Below, piece by piece: positions 7,412 to 15,556 of a DNA stretch of 25,323 nucleotides. This DNA is from Sphingobacteriaceae bacterium (lineage in GTDB: Bacteria > Bacteroidota > Bacteroidia > Sphingobacteriales > Sphingobacteriaceae). Every line of letters begins with the position of its first letter. The first letter of the stretch is position 1. The DNA is taken from assembly GCA_947460275.1 (NCBI GenBank), contig CANHHZ010000004.1, positions 1 to 25,323 of the forward strand. Direction: 5' to 3'. A program made the translations under genes and the position numbers. The notes under the pieces were generated by a model. That model did no database searches. It saw nothing but the letters and a program-made list of their open reading frames with translations, and was not told where the DNA came from.

Positions 7412-8389
7412 TTGCAGCCAAAAAAAATTGCTATTCTCGTTTCACTGTGTGTGAGTGTTGTTTTGATGTTGGCTAAATTTTTAGCTTATTTTTTAACAAA
7501 CTCAAATGCTATACTTACCGACGCGGCCGAAAGTATTGTAAATGTAATTGCAACCTCTTTTGCATTTTACAGCATTTATTTAAGCACGCAACCCAAAGAT
7601 GAAAATCATCCCTATGGGCATGGTAAAGTAGAATTTTTTTCAGCTTTTATAGAAGGTGTGCTCATTGCTCTCGCTGGTCTCATTATAGTTTTTAAAGCCG
7701 GTTACGATTTAATTTATCCAAATGAAATTAAACAACTCTATATCGGTGCAATAATTATTGGTGCTACTGGTCTTATCAATTCAATTGTAGGCTTTTATCT
7801 CATTGATACGGGTAAAAAAAACAACTCTCTAACTTTGGAAGCCGATGGTAAGCATTTACTTGTTGATGCTGTAAGTAGCGCTGCTTTGGTTTTAGGAGTA
7901 ATTTTGATAGCAATAACACATATTTATTGGCTCGACGGGGTAATTTCAATAGCTCTTGGTTTGTATGTAATTTTTAATGGTTATAAGCTGACCCGAAAAT
8001 CGGTTGGAGGTTTGATGGATGAAAGTAATTTAGAATTGGTAGAACATATTGTACAGATTTTACAAAAAAACAGACAAGACAGCTGGATTGATATTCATAA
8101 TTTGAGAGCCCAACAATATGGAGCCGATTTACACGTGGATTGCCATGTTACTTTACCTTATTATTTTGATTTAACTACCGTTCATCATGAAATTTCTAAT
8201 ATTGATCAATTGATTAATACAACTGGTTCTTACCAAACAGAATTATTTATACATGCTGATCCTTGTTTACCGGCGTGTTGTGGATATTGTAAGGTGAAAA
8301 ATTGTGGCGTAAGACAAGAAGAATTTAAAGTTGAAATTGCATGGAACATGGAAAATGTTACTAAAAATCAGAAGCATTTCATAGGATGA
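7412..8389 (+). CDS. Cation diffusion facilitator (CDF) family transporter
   Basis: This 325-residue inner-membrane metal/proton antiporter exports divalent cations (Zn, Fe, Co or Mn class). About six TM segments span residues 5-190. The family motif HPYGHGKVEFF (66-76) is clear, and transport-site candidates are D37 in TM2 (TDAAES) and H148/D152 in TM5 (HLLVD). The cytoplasmic domain (about 200-282) ends in a Cys-rich tail with C285, C289, C290, C293 and C298, a possible metal-binding patch. The start is TTG at 7412: no in-frame ATG is suitable, and the promoter at 7361-7394 puts transcription just upstream. It is first in a four-gene operon and overlaps the NUDIX gene by 4 bases. The metal cannot be assigned, but iron is tempting given the diiron gene at the operon's end. 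Confidence 0.93.
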   Translation: MQPKKIAILVSLCVSVVLMLAKFLAYFLTNSNAILTDAAESIVNVIATSFAFYSIYLSTQPKDENHPYGHGKVEFFSAFIEGVLIALAGLIIVFKAGYDLIYPNEIKQLYIGAIIIGATGLINSIVGFYLIDTGKKNNSLTLEADGKHLLVDAVSSAALVLGVILIAITHIYWLDGVISIALGLYVIFNGYKLTRKSVGGLMDESNLELVEHIVQILQKNRQDSWIDIHNLRAQQYGADLHVDCHVTLPYYFDLTTVHHEISNIDQLINTTGSYQTELFIHADPCLPACCGYCKVKNCGVRQEEFKVEIAWNMENVTKNQKHFIG

Positions 8390-8841
8390 GTAGTTTTAAT
8401 ATAAGGGTTTACGGCCTTCTTATTAACGATAAAAATGAAATTTTGTTGAGTGATGAGCAAAATGAAGGTTTAAGATTCACTAAGTTTCCTGGAGGTGGCT
8501 TAGAGTTCGGCGAGGGACTTATTGATGCACTTAAGCGCGAATTTATTGAAGAATGTGATGTAGAAATTGAGGTTATTCGCCATGTCTATACGACAGATTT
8601 TTATGAAAAATCAATTTTTAACGATAGTCAAGTAATTAGTATTTACTATATTGTAAAATCCTTAAAACCATTGTTTCTTAATTTTAAATCCATTCCATTT
8701 GATTTTGATTTGGGAGAAAATCAAGTATTTAGGTGGCTAAATATAAGCAAGCTTAGCAGCGATGAGCTAACTTTTAAAACTGATAAAACCGCTCTTAATT
8801 TCTTAAAAAGTAATTTTAAGCCTATCATAAATAATAAATGA
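8386..8841 (+). CDS. NUDIX hydrolase
   Basis: This 151-residue single-domain NUDIX protein should cleave a nucleoside diphosphate linked to another moiety, using Mg2+ or Mn2+. The NUDIX box GX5EX7REUXEEXGU is present at 37-59: G37, E43, R51, E52, E55, E56, V59. The usual glycine at position 58 is aspartate, a common tolerated change. The substrate is not predictable. It starts at an ATGA overlap with the CDF gene and ends at an ATGA overlap with bioA, so translation of all three is probably coupled. Its presence in a biotin-related operon is unexplained; it could be housekeeping sanitation or act on an ATP/SAM-derived by-product, which is speculation. Confidence 0.9.
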   Translation: MSSFNIRVYGLLINDKNEILLSDEQNEGLRFTKFPGGGLEFGEGLIDALKREFIEECDVEIEVIRHVYTTDFYEKSIFNDSQVISIYYIVKSLKPLFLNFKSIPFDFDLGENQVFRWLNISKLSSDELTFKTDKTALNFLKSNFKPIINNK

Positions 8842-10106
8842 ATTTAGCACAAAGAGATCAGAAAATAATTTGGCATCCTTATACACAAATGAAAAATGCA
8901 CCAGAACCTATAGCCATTGTTAGGGGAGAAGGTGTATATCTTTTTGATGAAGAAGGAAATAAATATATTGATGCTGTTTCATCTTGGTGGGTAAACATAC
9001 ATGGTCACGCCCACCCACATATTGCAAATAAGGTTTCCAAACAGCTGCATACTTTAGAACACGTAATTTTTGCAGGATTTACACATGAACCAGCCGTACA
9101 ATTGGCCGAGCGCTTGTTACCTTTATTACCCGGAAAACAAGAAAAAATATTTTATACTGACAATGGATCTACAGCGGTAGAAGTTGCTCTTAAAATGTGC
9201 TTGCAATACTGGAATAATAAAGGAAATACTCAAAAACAGAAGATTTTGGCATTTAAAGATGCTTATCATGGTGATACTTTTGGTGCAATGTCTGTAAGTG
9301 GACGCAGTATTTTTACCAATCCATTTAATGATTTGTTGTTCGATGTAGTTTTTATTGATCTTCCAACTGCTGAAAATATTTCTGAACTTCAAGAGAAAAT
9401 CTTAACGTTAAAAAACAAACTGGCTTGTTTTATTTTTGAACCACTGGTTTTAGGCGCTGGCGGTATGCAAATGTACGAGGCTAAATATTTAGATCAATTG
9501 CTAAGCACTTGCTTGGAGAATGAAGTATTGACCATTGCTGATGAAGTAATGACTGGTTTTGGACGAACAGGGACGTATTTTGCCTGCGAGCAATTAGACA
9601 ATCATCCCGATATTTTTTGCTTGAGTAAAGGTTTAACTGGAGGTACTATGCCGCTTGGGGTAACTACGTGCAATCAGAAGATTTTTGATGCTTTTTGGAG
9701 TGATGACAAGTTAAAAACGCTCTATCACGGGCATTCTTTTACGGCAAACCCAATAGCTTGTGTAGCATCATTGGCTAGTTTAGATATTTTATTAAGTGAA
9801 GAAACACTCCCAAACATCAAAAGAATTGAAAATCAGCACCGTTTGTTTTTCGAAGAAATTAAAAATCATCCAAAACTCAAATCTATTAGACAAACGGGTA
9901 CCATTATTGCGCTAGAATGGCAAACAGGTAGCGATACTTCTTACTTAAATGGCTTGAGAGATAAACTTTATCGTTATTTTATAAATAAAGGAATTGTGCT
10001 GAGGCCTTTAGGCAACATTATTTATATTTTACCCCCTTATGTTATTAAAAATGATGATTTAACTTATATTTACGAATCGATTAAACAAGCTTTAGCAGAT
10101 ATTTAA
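8838..10106 (+). CDS. bioA: Adenosylmethionine-8-amino-7-oxononanoate aminotransferase
   Basis: This 422-residue fold-type I PLP enzyme uses SAM as amino donor to convert KAPA (7-keto-8-aminopelargonate) to DAPA in biotin synthesis. BioA-specific features are WHPYTQM (12-18), the SSWWVNIHGHAHP stretch (48-60) lining the substrate pocket, TDNGSTAVEVALKM (107-120), AYHGDTFGAMSVSG (142-155), DEVMTGFGRTG (235-245, cofactor D235), the Schiff-base lysine in LSKGLTGG (K264), and the late HGHSFTANPIACVASLAS segment. Length is normal. It sits 4 bases into the NUDIX gene and one base ahead of the ferritin-like gene (TAA-C-ATG). No bioB, bioC, bioD or bioF is in the window, so the rest of the pathway must be elsewhere. 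Confidence 0.95.
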   Translation: MNLAQRDQKIIWHPYTQMKNAPEPIAIVRGEGVYLFDEEGNKYIDAVSSWWVNIHGHAHPHIANKVSKQLHTLEHVIFAGFTHEPAVQLAERLLPLLPGKQEKIFYTDNGSTAVEVALKMCLQYWNNKGNTQKQKILAFKDAYHGDTFGAMSVSGRSIFTNPFNDLLFDVVFIDLPTAENISELQEKILTLKNKLACFIFEPLVLGAGGMQMYEAKYLDQLLSTCLENEVLTIADEVMTGFGRTGTYFACEQLDNHPDIFCLSKGLTGGTMPLGVTTCNQKIFDAFWSDDKLKTLYHGHSFTANPIACVASLASLDILLSEETLPNIKRIENQHRLFFEEIKNHPKLKSIRQTGTIIALEWQTGSDTSYLNGLRDKLYRYFINKGIVLRPLGNIIYILPPYVIKNDDLTYIYESIKQALADI

Positions 10107-10107
10107 C

Positions 10108-10713
10108 ATGCACTTAACTTCAGTTTTAGAGAAAATAGTAAGCGATAATACATTGCATTCCAAATGGTTGAACACTTTGTCGTACATGGAAAATGCAGGT
10201 GCAAAGAAAATTTCGGCTTCCGAACACAAAGAAGAAGTTACATTATTGATTTTAAAACATGCAGCCGAAGAACATCGCCACGCTTATTATTTGAAAAAGC
10301 AATTGGCAAAATTGGATGAAAATTTATGTAAGACTTATACGAATGCTGAACTTTTAACTCCTCAGCACACCAAATTTTATTTAAATAATTTAGATGTACA
10401 AGTTTGCAGGTACCTTAAAAAGCATTTTAATCTTTCGGGATACGAATTAAAGTTTGCAGCCTACTTATTTGTAACCTATGCCATAGAAGTTAGGGCCGAT
10501 GAATTGTATCCAATTTACCAAGAAATTTTAACGGAAAAAGCGAGCAAGGTTAATGTAAAATCTATTATTTTGGAAGAGGAGGGACATTTAGAAGAAATGC
10601 TCAATCAACTTAAAGAATTTTCGCCTTCATGGGAAAAACATGCGAAAGAAATTGTTAATATAGAGCAAAAAATGTTTAATGAATGGATTACTACGCTCAC
10701 TCAATCTATATAA
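10108..10713 (+). CDS. Ferritin-like diiron protein of unknown function, coupled to bioA
   Basis: I do not recognise a named family for this 201-residue protein. It reads as an all-helical, soluble four-helix bundle with the full ferritin-like diiron ligand set: E28 on helix 1 (SYMENAGA), E55-x-x-H58 on helix 2 (AAEEHRHAYYL), E127 on helix 3 (YAIEVRADELYP), and E157-x-x-H160 on helix 4 (LEEEGHLEEM). The E / ExxH / E / ExxH order suits diiron oxidases and hydroxylases (rubrerythrin, MiaE, AurF-like) as well as ferritins. It has no rubredoxin domain and no signal peptide. It starts one base after the bioA stop and ends the operon at a strong terminator. Close coupling suggests a link to biotin or SAM metabolism, or to iron handling with the CDF transporter; neither is shown. 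Confidence 0.82.
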   Translation: MHLTSVLEKIVSDNTLHSKWLNTLSYMENAGAKKISASEHKEEVTLLILKHAAEEHRHAYYLKKQLAKLDENLCKTYTNAELLTPQHTKFYLNNLDVQVCRYLKKHFNLSGYELKFAAYLFVTYAIEVRADELYPIYQEILTEKASKVNVKSIILEEEGHLEEMLNQLKEFSPSWEKHAKEIVNIEQKMFNEWITTLTQSI

Positions 10714-10727
10714 ATTAGCTAAAAAAC

Positions 10728-10761
10728 AAAAAAGCCACTTCATTTTTGAAGTGGCTTTTTT
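10728..10761. terminator. Bidirectional intrinsic terminator, diiron gene / DPP IV
   Basis: The 15-bp perfect stem 10728-10742 / 10747-10761 (AAAAAAGCCACTTCA and its complement) has a TTTT loop. It ends in T6 on the + strand and has A-runs giving T-runs on the - strand. It serves both convergent operons. Confidence 0.93.
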
Positions 10762-10766
10762 ATAAA

Positions 10767-12932
10767 TTATTTAGCTCCAGGAGGGCAATTATCTTTTAAA
10801 AATTTAGTAAAAGTTAGCGCTAAATGCTGACTTGTTCCTTCTCCTTCATAAATCCCATGGGTACGATTAGGGTAACTCATCATTTGAAACACTTTCTTGT
10901 TTTTTACCAATTCGTTGATTAGCATTTCGGCATTTTGATAGTGTACATTATCATCTCCAGTACCATGAATATACAATAAATTACCTTGTAGGTTTTTAGC
11001 GTAGGTTATTGGCGACCCTTTTACGTAGGCTTCGGTAGTTGGAAACGGTGTGCCCATATAACGCTCTTGGTAAATGTTATCATAAGTAAGTTGATTGGCA
11101 ACGGCTGCAATAGCAATACCTGTTTTATAGATTTCTGGATATTGAAACAACAAGTTTAAGGTAGACGAACCTCCACCGCTCCATCCATGTACTGCAACAC
11201 GATCTTTATCCATAAAACTATAGGTTTCTAAAAGTTTTTTTGCGGCCATAGCTTGGTCTCTAATATTGAGTACACCAATGTTTTTGTAAATGGCTTTGCG
11301 CCAAGCCGCACCCTTAGGTACCGGTGCGCCACGATTATCCATAGAGATGTAGATGTAGCCGTCTTTGGCCATGTCGCCTGCATATAAACCATTTCTTCCA
11401 GCGCCCCAAACATCTGCAGCAGTTTGCGAAGCGGGTTCTCCGTATACGTAAAACACCACAGGATATTTTTTAGTCATGTCAAAATTGTCCGGTTTTTTCA
11501 TCCATCCATCCATTTCTACACCATCTACAGTTGTCACTTTAAAAAATTCTACTTTATTTTTAATTGGCTGTTGTTTGGCAATTTGACTGGTAATACTGCC
11601 CTCCATAGTTAATGGATTATTGGTCACAAAATTCATCCATTCTGTTACTGGAGATATGACCGAGCTATTGTAACTATGACGGGCAAACGACCCATTTGGG
11701 GAAATAGAATAGCTATGTGTACCCGTTAAAACAGAAGGGGTAACCATTTCTAATTTTCCGGATCCATTTAATTTGGTTTTGTATAAATATTTCTGTGTGG
11801 CATTGGCAGGAGAGGCCATAAAGTACACTAAGTTATTTTTTTCGTCGATCAAGGTTACACTTAGTACATCGTAATTTCCTTTGGTGATCAAGGTTTCTTT
11901 TTTGCCATCTTTACTAATGCGGTATAAATGTGTAAACCCGTCTTTTTCGCTTTGCCAAACAAATTCTTTATTTCCATTTAGCCAAACCCAACCATCAGTA
12001 GCATCGATCCAAGCCTTATCATTTTCTTTATAAATTTCCGTGATGTCTCCAGTAGAAGCATTTGCAATAAGTATTTTGCTTTCGTTTTGTTCGCGGTTTA
12101 ATTGTTGTAAAATTACTTCATTTGTATTTGGTATCCACTCCATACGGGGTATGTAATATTGTACATTGTCGCCTGGCACAGCCAACCAATTTGTTTTGGC
12201 TGTTTCTATATCAATTATACCAACTTTGCAAACCGACGGATCTTGACCAACTTTTGGATACTCAACAGGCACGTTAAAAGCATAAATAGAATCGGTGTTA
12301 TTGATCATTAAAAAGTTTTTTATTTTGGTGGCATCTATTTGCCAGTAGGCAATTGATTTACCATCTGGACTCCATCTGAATCCATCTAAACAACCAAATT
12401 CTTCTTCATAAACCCAATCAAACGTACCGTTTATCATGCGTTTTGTTCCATCATTTGTAAGCGCTTTAATGTTTTCGCTAGCTAAATCTTCTACATAAAT
12501 GTTGTGTTCGCTTACATAGGCTACTTTGTTGCCATCTGGCGAAAATTTGGCAAACATTAATGAAGAAGCAGGTTTTGTTTTGCCAATTTTTTTTAATGTG
12601 TTTTTGGATATATCAGCTATCCAATAGTCGCCTCTACTATCTTGACGCCAAACTTTCTTGGTATTGGTGTAGATTAAAGCTTTAGTTCCATCTTCACTCA
12701 ATTGGAAACTTCTTACCGGCAAAGGGCTAGCTGAATTTGCCGGAGTAAGTAAATCTCTTCCAATAATAGTTTTCTTTTCGTTTTTTGGGAGACTTACCAA
12801 GACAATTTCTCCACCACTATTCTGGTAATAGCCGTTTCCATCTTTATTCCAGTTTATACCACCTCTGGCTTGTGCGTAAAGATTGCTATTGTATAAAAGT
12901 ACAATTACAATAAATAATTTAAATAGTTTCAT
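10767..12932 (-). CDS. Dipeptidyl peptidase IV, S9 family serine peptidase
   Basis: This 721-residue exported peptidase should release Xaa-Pro (or Xaa-Ala) dipeptides from peptide N-termini in the periplasm. A signal peptide covers residues 1-20 (ending LYAQ, no lipobox). An N-terminal eight-blade propeller (about 30-460) carries the DPP IV-specific double-Glu motif in DWVYEEEFG (E177/E178), which binds the substrate amino terminus. The alpha/beta-hydrolase domain holds the nucleophile S585 in HGWSGGGS, the acid D660 in HGTGDDNVHYQ with the conserved N662, and H692 in RTHGI. Length is normal. It starts one base after the stop of the LtaS-like gene, so it is translated from the same message, and it ends at the shared terminator 10728-10761. 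Confidence 0.95.
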   Translation of the reverse strand: MKLFKLFIVIVLLYNSNLYAQARGGINWNKDGNGYYQNSGGEIVLVSLPKNEKKTIIGRDLLTPANSASPLPVRSFQLSEDGTKALIYTNTKKVWRQDSRGDYWIADISKNTLKKIGKTKPASSLMFAKFSPDGNKVAYVSEHNIYVEDLASENIKALTNDGTKRMINGTFDWVYEEEFGCLDGFRWSPDGKSIAYWQIDATKIKNFLMINNTDSIYAFNVPVEYPKVGQDPSVCKVGIIDIETAKTNWLAVPGDNVQYYIPRMEWIPNTNEVILQQLNREQNESKILIANASTGDITEIYKENDKAWIDATDGWVWLNGNKEFVWQSEKDGFTHLYRISKDGKKETLITKGNYDVLSVTLIDEKNNLVYFMASPANATQKYLYKTKLNGSGKLEMVTPSVLTGTHSYSISPNGSFARHSYNSSVISPVTEWMNFVTNNPLTMEGSITSQIAKQQPIKNKVEFFKVTTVDGVEMDGWMKKPDNFDMTKKYPVVFYVYGEPASQTAADVWGAGRNGLYAGDMAKDGYIYISMDNRGAPVPKGAAWRKAIYKNIGVLNIRDQAMAAKKLLETYSFMDKDRVAVHGWSGGGSSTLNLLFQYPEIYKTGIAIAAVANQLTYDNIYQERYMGTPFPTTEAYVKGSPITYAKNLQGNLLYIHGTGDDNVHYQNAEMLINELVKNKKVFQMMSYPNRTHGIYEGEGTSQHLALTFTKFLKDNCPPGAK

Positions 12933-12933
12933 G

Positions 12934-14799
12934 TTATAGTTTTATAAATTTTTGATATACAGATTGTAAATAAGATTTTCCTAAAGTTAAAATATTGTTA
13001 GTTTCTTTATGTTTATCAGGTTGATTGTTATGCAAAATGGTTTTCCCTACATTTTCAAATGTAACACAATGTTTATCGTTTACAAATCCTAAACCGTCAT
13101 CCCATGTAAAAAAAGCAAAATGTTTAGTATTTGGGTTTAACAAATTTTTACTCCAAACAAAATCTTTCGACGGAATGTTTAGTTGTGCTAACAATGTTGC
13201 GGCAATATCTTGTTGACTACCTGTGAAATCAATATTTTTTCCTCTATACTCTTTTTTAATTACTTCGCCATAAAATAATAAGGGAATTTGGTAGCGCTCT
13301 GGTTCAAAAATATCGTATTTATTTTTTGGATAAATATGCCCATGGTCTGCAACAAAGATAAAAAGGGTATTTTTGTACCATTCTTGTTTTTTTGCTGCCG
13401 TTAAATAAGCATTTATGCATGAGTCTGTATAATATGCGGTGCTTTTAAATTTATCGATGTTGTTTTCATCACCAAATTTGTAATTTCCTTGCAATTCAAA
13501 GGGCTCGTGGTTGGTTAATGATAAAATAGTGGAAAAGAAAGGTTGTTTAGCCTGTTTAATTTCAGTAATTTGTTTGTTAAACACCACTTCATCATAAGCA
13601 CCCCACTTGCTATTCATATCTTTTTTGTCGAAACTATTTTTATCGACCAATCTTTGATAATCATGGCTTAGAATAAAAGCTTTGTAGTTATCAAATTCTG
13701 ATTCTCCGCCGTAATAAAAAGAAGTTTGATAGCCGTTTTGCAATAATTTTTGGCTAATTGCTGGTAATTTTTGCATTTTTTCTGGCCAATTTACAATGTT
13801 TCCAATTCCGAGCGTTGGAAAGCCCGTTAATGTAGCAATCAAACCTTTGTCTGTTCTGTTTCCGGCTGCGTATATATTGGTAAACAATATCCCTTCAGTT
13901 GTAAGACGGTCAAAATTTGGTGTTATTCCTTGTTCATTTCCAAGCGTTTTGGTTAAATCAACTGTAAAACTCTCCAAAATAAATAAGACTATATTTGGTT
14001 TTTTTGTAGTTAAAATAGCAATGCTGCTATCATTTTCTACTTTATACAGATTAGAAACCGATTCATCAGCATGTTTTTGATCCATAAACAAATATGGATT
14101 TTCATTGGTTTTGGAAGCTGTTAATAAAGTAGATATTAAATTCCATTCTGTGTTTAAAGCGGCGTGGTTTAAGATTTGATATCTCGAAAAATAAGCCATA
14201 CTTTGGTTATTTGGCGCAACACCCAAACCTCCTCTAATGCATAAGAAATTTAGGACAAGAATAAGAACCGTAATGACCATTTTTTGCCAAAAAGGCCCGT
14301 TGTAAAATTGAATTCTTTTTTTTATGATTTGATGGTTTAAGTAAATGCCGGTAACCACCAATAGCATACATATTAAAACGGTGAGTATTAGCGGTGAGGA
14401 TGCGCTAGATGCCAACGCTTCGTTTGGGGTATTGATTACAAAAGAAAAAACTTTTTCGTTGATTTTACTTCCCCATTCGCGGTAAATGTTAAAATTGATG
14501 ACGGAGATTAGGCTAAAAATAACAATCAAAGTAGTGTTGTAAATACTAAGCCAATTGAAATTTACGGTTTTATTATTTTTCCAAAACCAATACAAGAAAA
14601 TAAACAATGGAACTACAGCTAGGTATGCCGTAATAGATAAATCTAGTCTTAAAGCATGATAAAATGAAGCTAATTTTTCGGAAAGTGCTATTGATCTTAA
14701 CTTCTTATGAAATATGAAAATGAATAAAAATCTATCGATGGCAAAAAATAGGAGCCAAAAGAGAAAAAAACGGACAAAAAAAATCAGGCTTTTAAACAT
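12934..14799 (-). CDS. LtaS-like membrane sulfatase-fold transferase
   Basis: This 621-residue protein has about five N-terminal TM segments (roughly 4-30, 52-73, 86-103, 135-154, 172-188) and a periplasmic alkaline phosphatase/sulfatase-fold domain from about 268. Metal-site candidates match LtaS: E276 (FILESF), T316 as nucleophile (GNRTDKG), and a C-terminal ADHGH. In Gram-positive bacteria this architecture polymerises glycerol-phosphate into lipoteichoic acid. In a Gram-negative host it more likely transfers phosphoglycerol or phosphoethanolamine from phospholipid to a periplasmic glycan or lipid. ATG 14799 is the only usable start, since no ATG, GTG or TTG occurs in the next 40 codons. 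Codons 3-6 form the 3' arm of a terminator-like hairpin (14783-14839), and DPP IV follows after one base. Confidence 0.88.
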   Translation of the reverse strand: MFKSLIFFVRFFLFWLLFFAIDRFLFIFIFHKKLRSIALSEKLASFYHALRLDLSITAYLAVVPLFIFLYWFWKNNKTVNFNWLSIYNTTLIVIFSLISVINFNIYREWGSKINEKVFSFVINTPNEALASSASSPLILTVLICMLLVVTGIYLNHQIIKKRIQFYNGPFWQKMVITVLILVLNFLCIRGGLGVAPNNQSMAYFSRYQILNHAALNTEWNLISTLLTASKTNENPYLFMDQKHADESVSNLYKVENDSSIAILTTKKPNIVLFILESFTVDLTKTLGNEQGITPNFDRLTTEGILFTNIYAAGNRTDKGLIATLTGFPTLGIGNIVNWPEKMQKLPAISQKLLQNGYQTSFYYGGESEFDNYKAFILSHDYQRLVDKNSFDKKDMNSKWGAYDEVVFNKQITEIKQAKQPFFSTILSLTNHEPFELQGNYKFGDENNIDKFKSTAYYTDSCINAYLTAAKKQEWYKNTLFIFVADHGHIYPKNKYDIFEPERYQIPLLFYGEVIKKEYRGKNIDFTGSQQDIAATLLAQLNIPSKDFVWSKNLLNPNTKHFAFFTWDDGLGFVNDKHCVTFENVGKTILHNNQPDKHKETNNILTLGKSYLQSVYQKFIKL

Positions 14800-14839
14800 T
14801 GGTGCAATTTAATAAAAAACACCAAAATAAAAGCCTGAT
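14776..14839 (-). promoter_or_regulatory. Terminator-like hairpin overlapping the LtaS-like start codon
   Basis: On the - strand ATCAGGCTTTT (14839-14829) pairs with AAAAGCCTGAT (14793-14783). Inside it TTGGTG (14825-14820) pairs with CACCAA (14804-14799), and the 15-base loop is T-rich. The outer 3' arm is followed by a T-run. The arm is codons 3-6 of the LtaS-like gene and the inner stem reaches the A of its ATG. It could end transcripts of the upstream DUF4412-like gene and act as an attenuator or start-codon shield. Confidence 0.7.
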
Positions 14840-14858
14840 CTGTATGAGTTAGTATCTA

Positions 14859-15536
14859 TTACTCGCCGCCACCTTGCATAGCCATAATTTCTTCCATTGT
14901 TTTTAGTTCGTAACCGCTTGGTACTTCTAAACTGAAGGGACCAGTTTTTTCTTCTTTTATATTTTTAATTGTCAAAGTAGATTTTACACCATTTTGAATT
15001 TGTGTGAATTTTACTAAGGCGCCTTTTACATCTTTAAAATCTTCACCAGCTAAACTAGCAGGCAATTCAATGTCGGTAGTTGCCCAAAGTTCATAATTAG
15101 TACCTTTGTCATCTTTGTAGGTATATTTTTCGGTGTTATAACCATTGATGACTTTTTTTTCACCAGTTGATTTAAAGTCACTCAGTTTTGGTGCTGTCTG
15201 TCTAGCTTTTTCATATTCTTCTTTTCCTTGCTTTACAGCAAATTGCATTTGGGCTACAGGAACATCGATTAGCACTAAGCCATTATTAGAGTTTCCGTCA
15301 CGAAGAATGACAATGGAAGCTGGTCCTTGTTCCATTTCTATTTTCGAAATCGAACCGTTAAATTTTACTTTAGACTCGGTAGGTAATTGAGCTGCAATCG
15401 CTTGTTGATCTGCAGTTAAATCATACTCCATGCTATAGGTAATAACACCTTCATTAATTTTTTTTTGTGCGTTTGCTATAAGAGCTGTGCTGATTAAAAT
15501 TGCGGCTAATACGCCTGTTTTGATAGATTTTAACAT
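14859..15536 (-). CDS. Secreted DUF4412-like protein
   Basis: This 225-residue exported protein has a clear signal peptide (residues about 1-23, ending ALIANAQ). The mature part begins KKINEGVITYSMEYDL, a pattern shared with Bacteroidota DUF4412/GLPGLI-like periplasmic proteins that have a beta-rich lipoprotein-carrier-like fold. Central segments (NGYNTEKYTYKDDKGTNYELW, PSGYELKTMEEIM) fit such proteins. No catalytic motif is visible and there is no lipobox cysteine. It starts 20 bases after the crotonase-family gene and is followed by the hairpin at 14783-14839, so it may be the last gene of the ComEC operon, with partial read-through to the LtaS-like gene. The function is unknown; lipid or small-ligand binding is only an analogy. 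Confidence 0.72.
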   Translation of the reverse strand: MLKSIKTGVLAAILISTALIANAQKKINEGVITYSMEYDLTADQQAIAAQLPTESKVKFNGSISKIEMEQGPASIVILRDGNSNNGLVLIDVPVAQMQFAVKQGKEEYEKARQTAPKLSDFKSTGEKKVINGYNTEKYTYKDDKGTNYELWATTDIELPASLAGEDFKDVKGALVKFTQIQNGVKSTLTIKNIKEEKTGPFSLEVPSGYELKTMEEIMAMQGGGE

Positions 15537-15556
15537 ATTTATTTAGTTTAAGTAAT

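Noticed and set aside
13796..14080. Open frame of 94 codons antisense to the LtaS-like gene
   Set aside because: It lies wholly inside a well-supported gene with intact catalytic motifs and has no recognisable protein features; AT-rich shadow frame.
12934..14799. Reading the LtaS-like gene as true lipoteichoic acid synthase
   Set aside because: All other gene content is Gram-negative Bacteroidota, so the substrate is left open.
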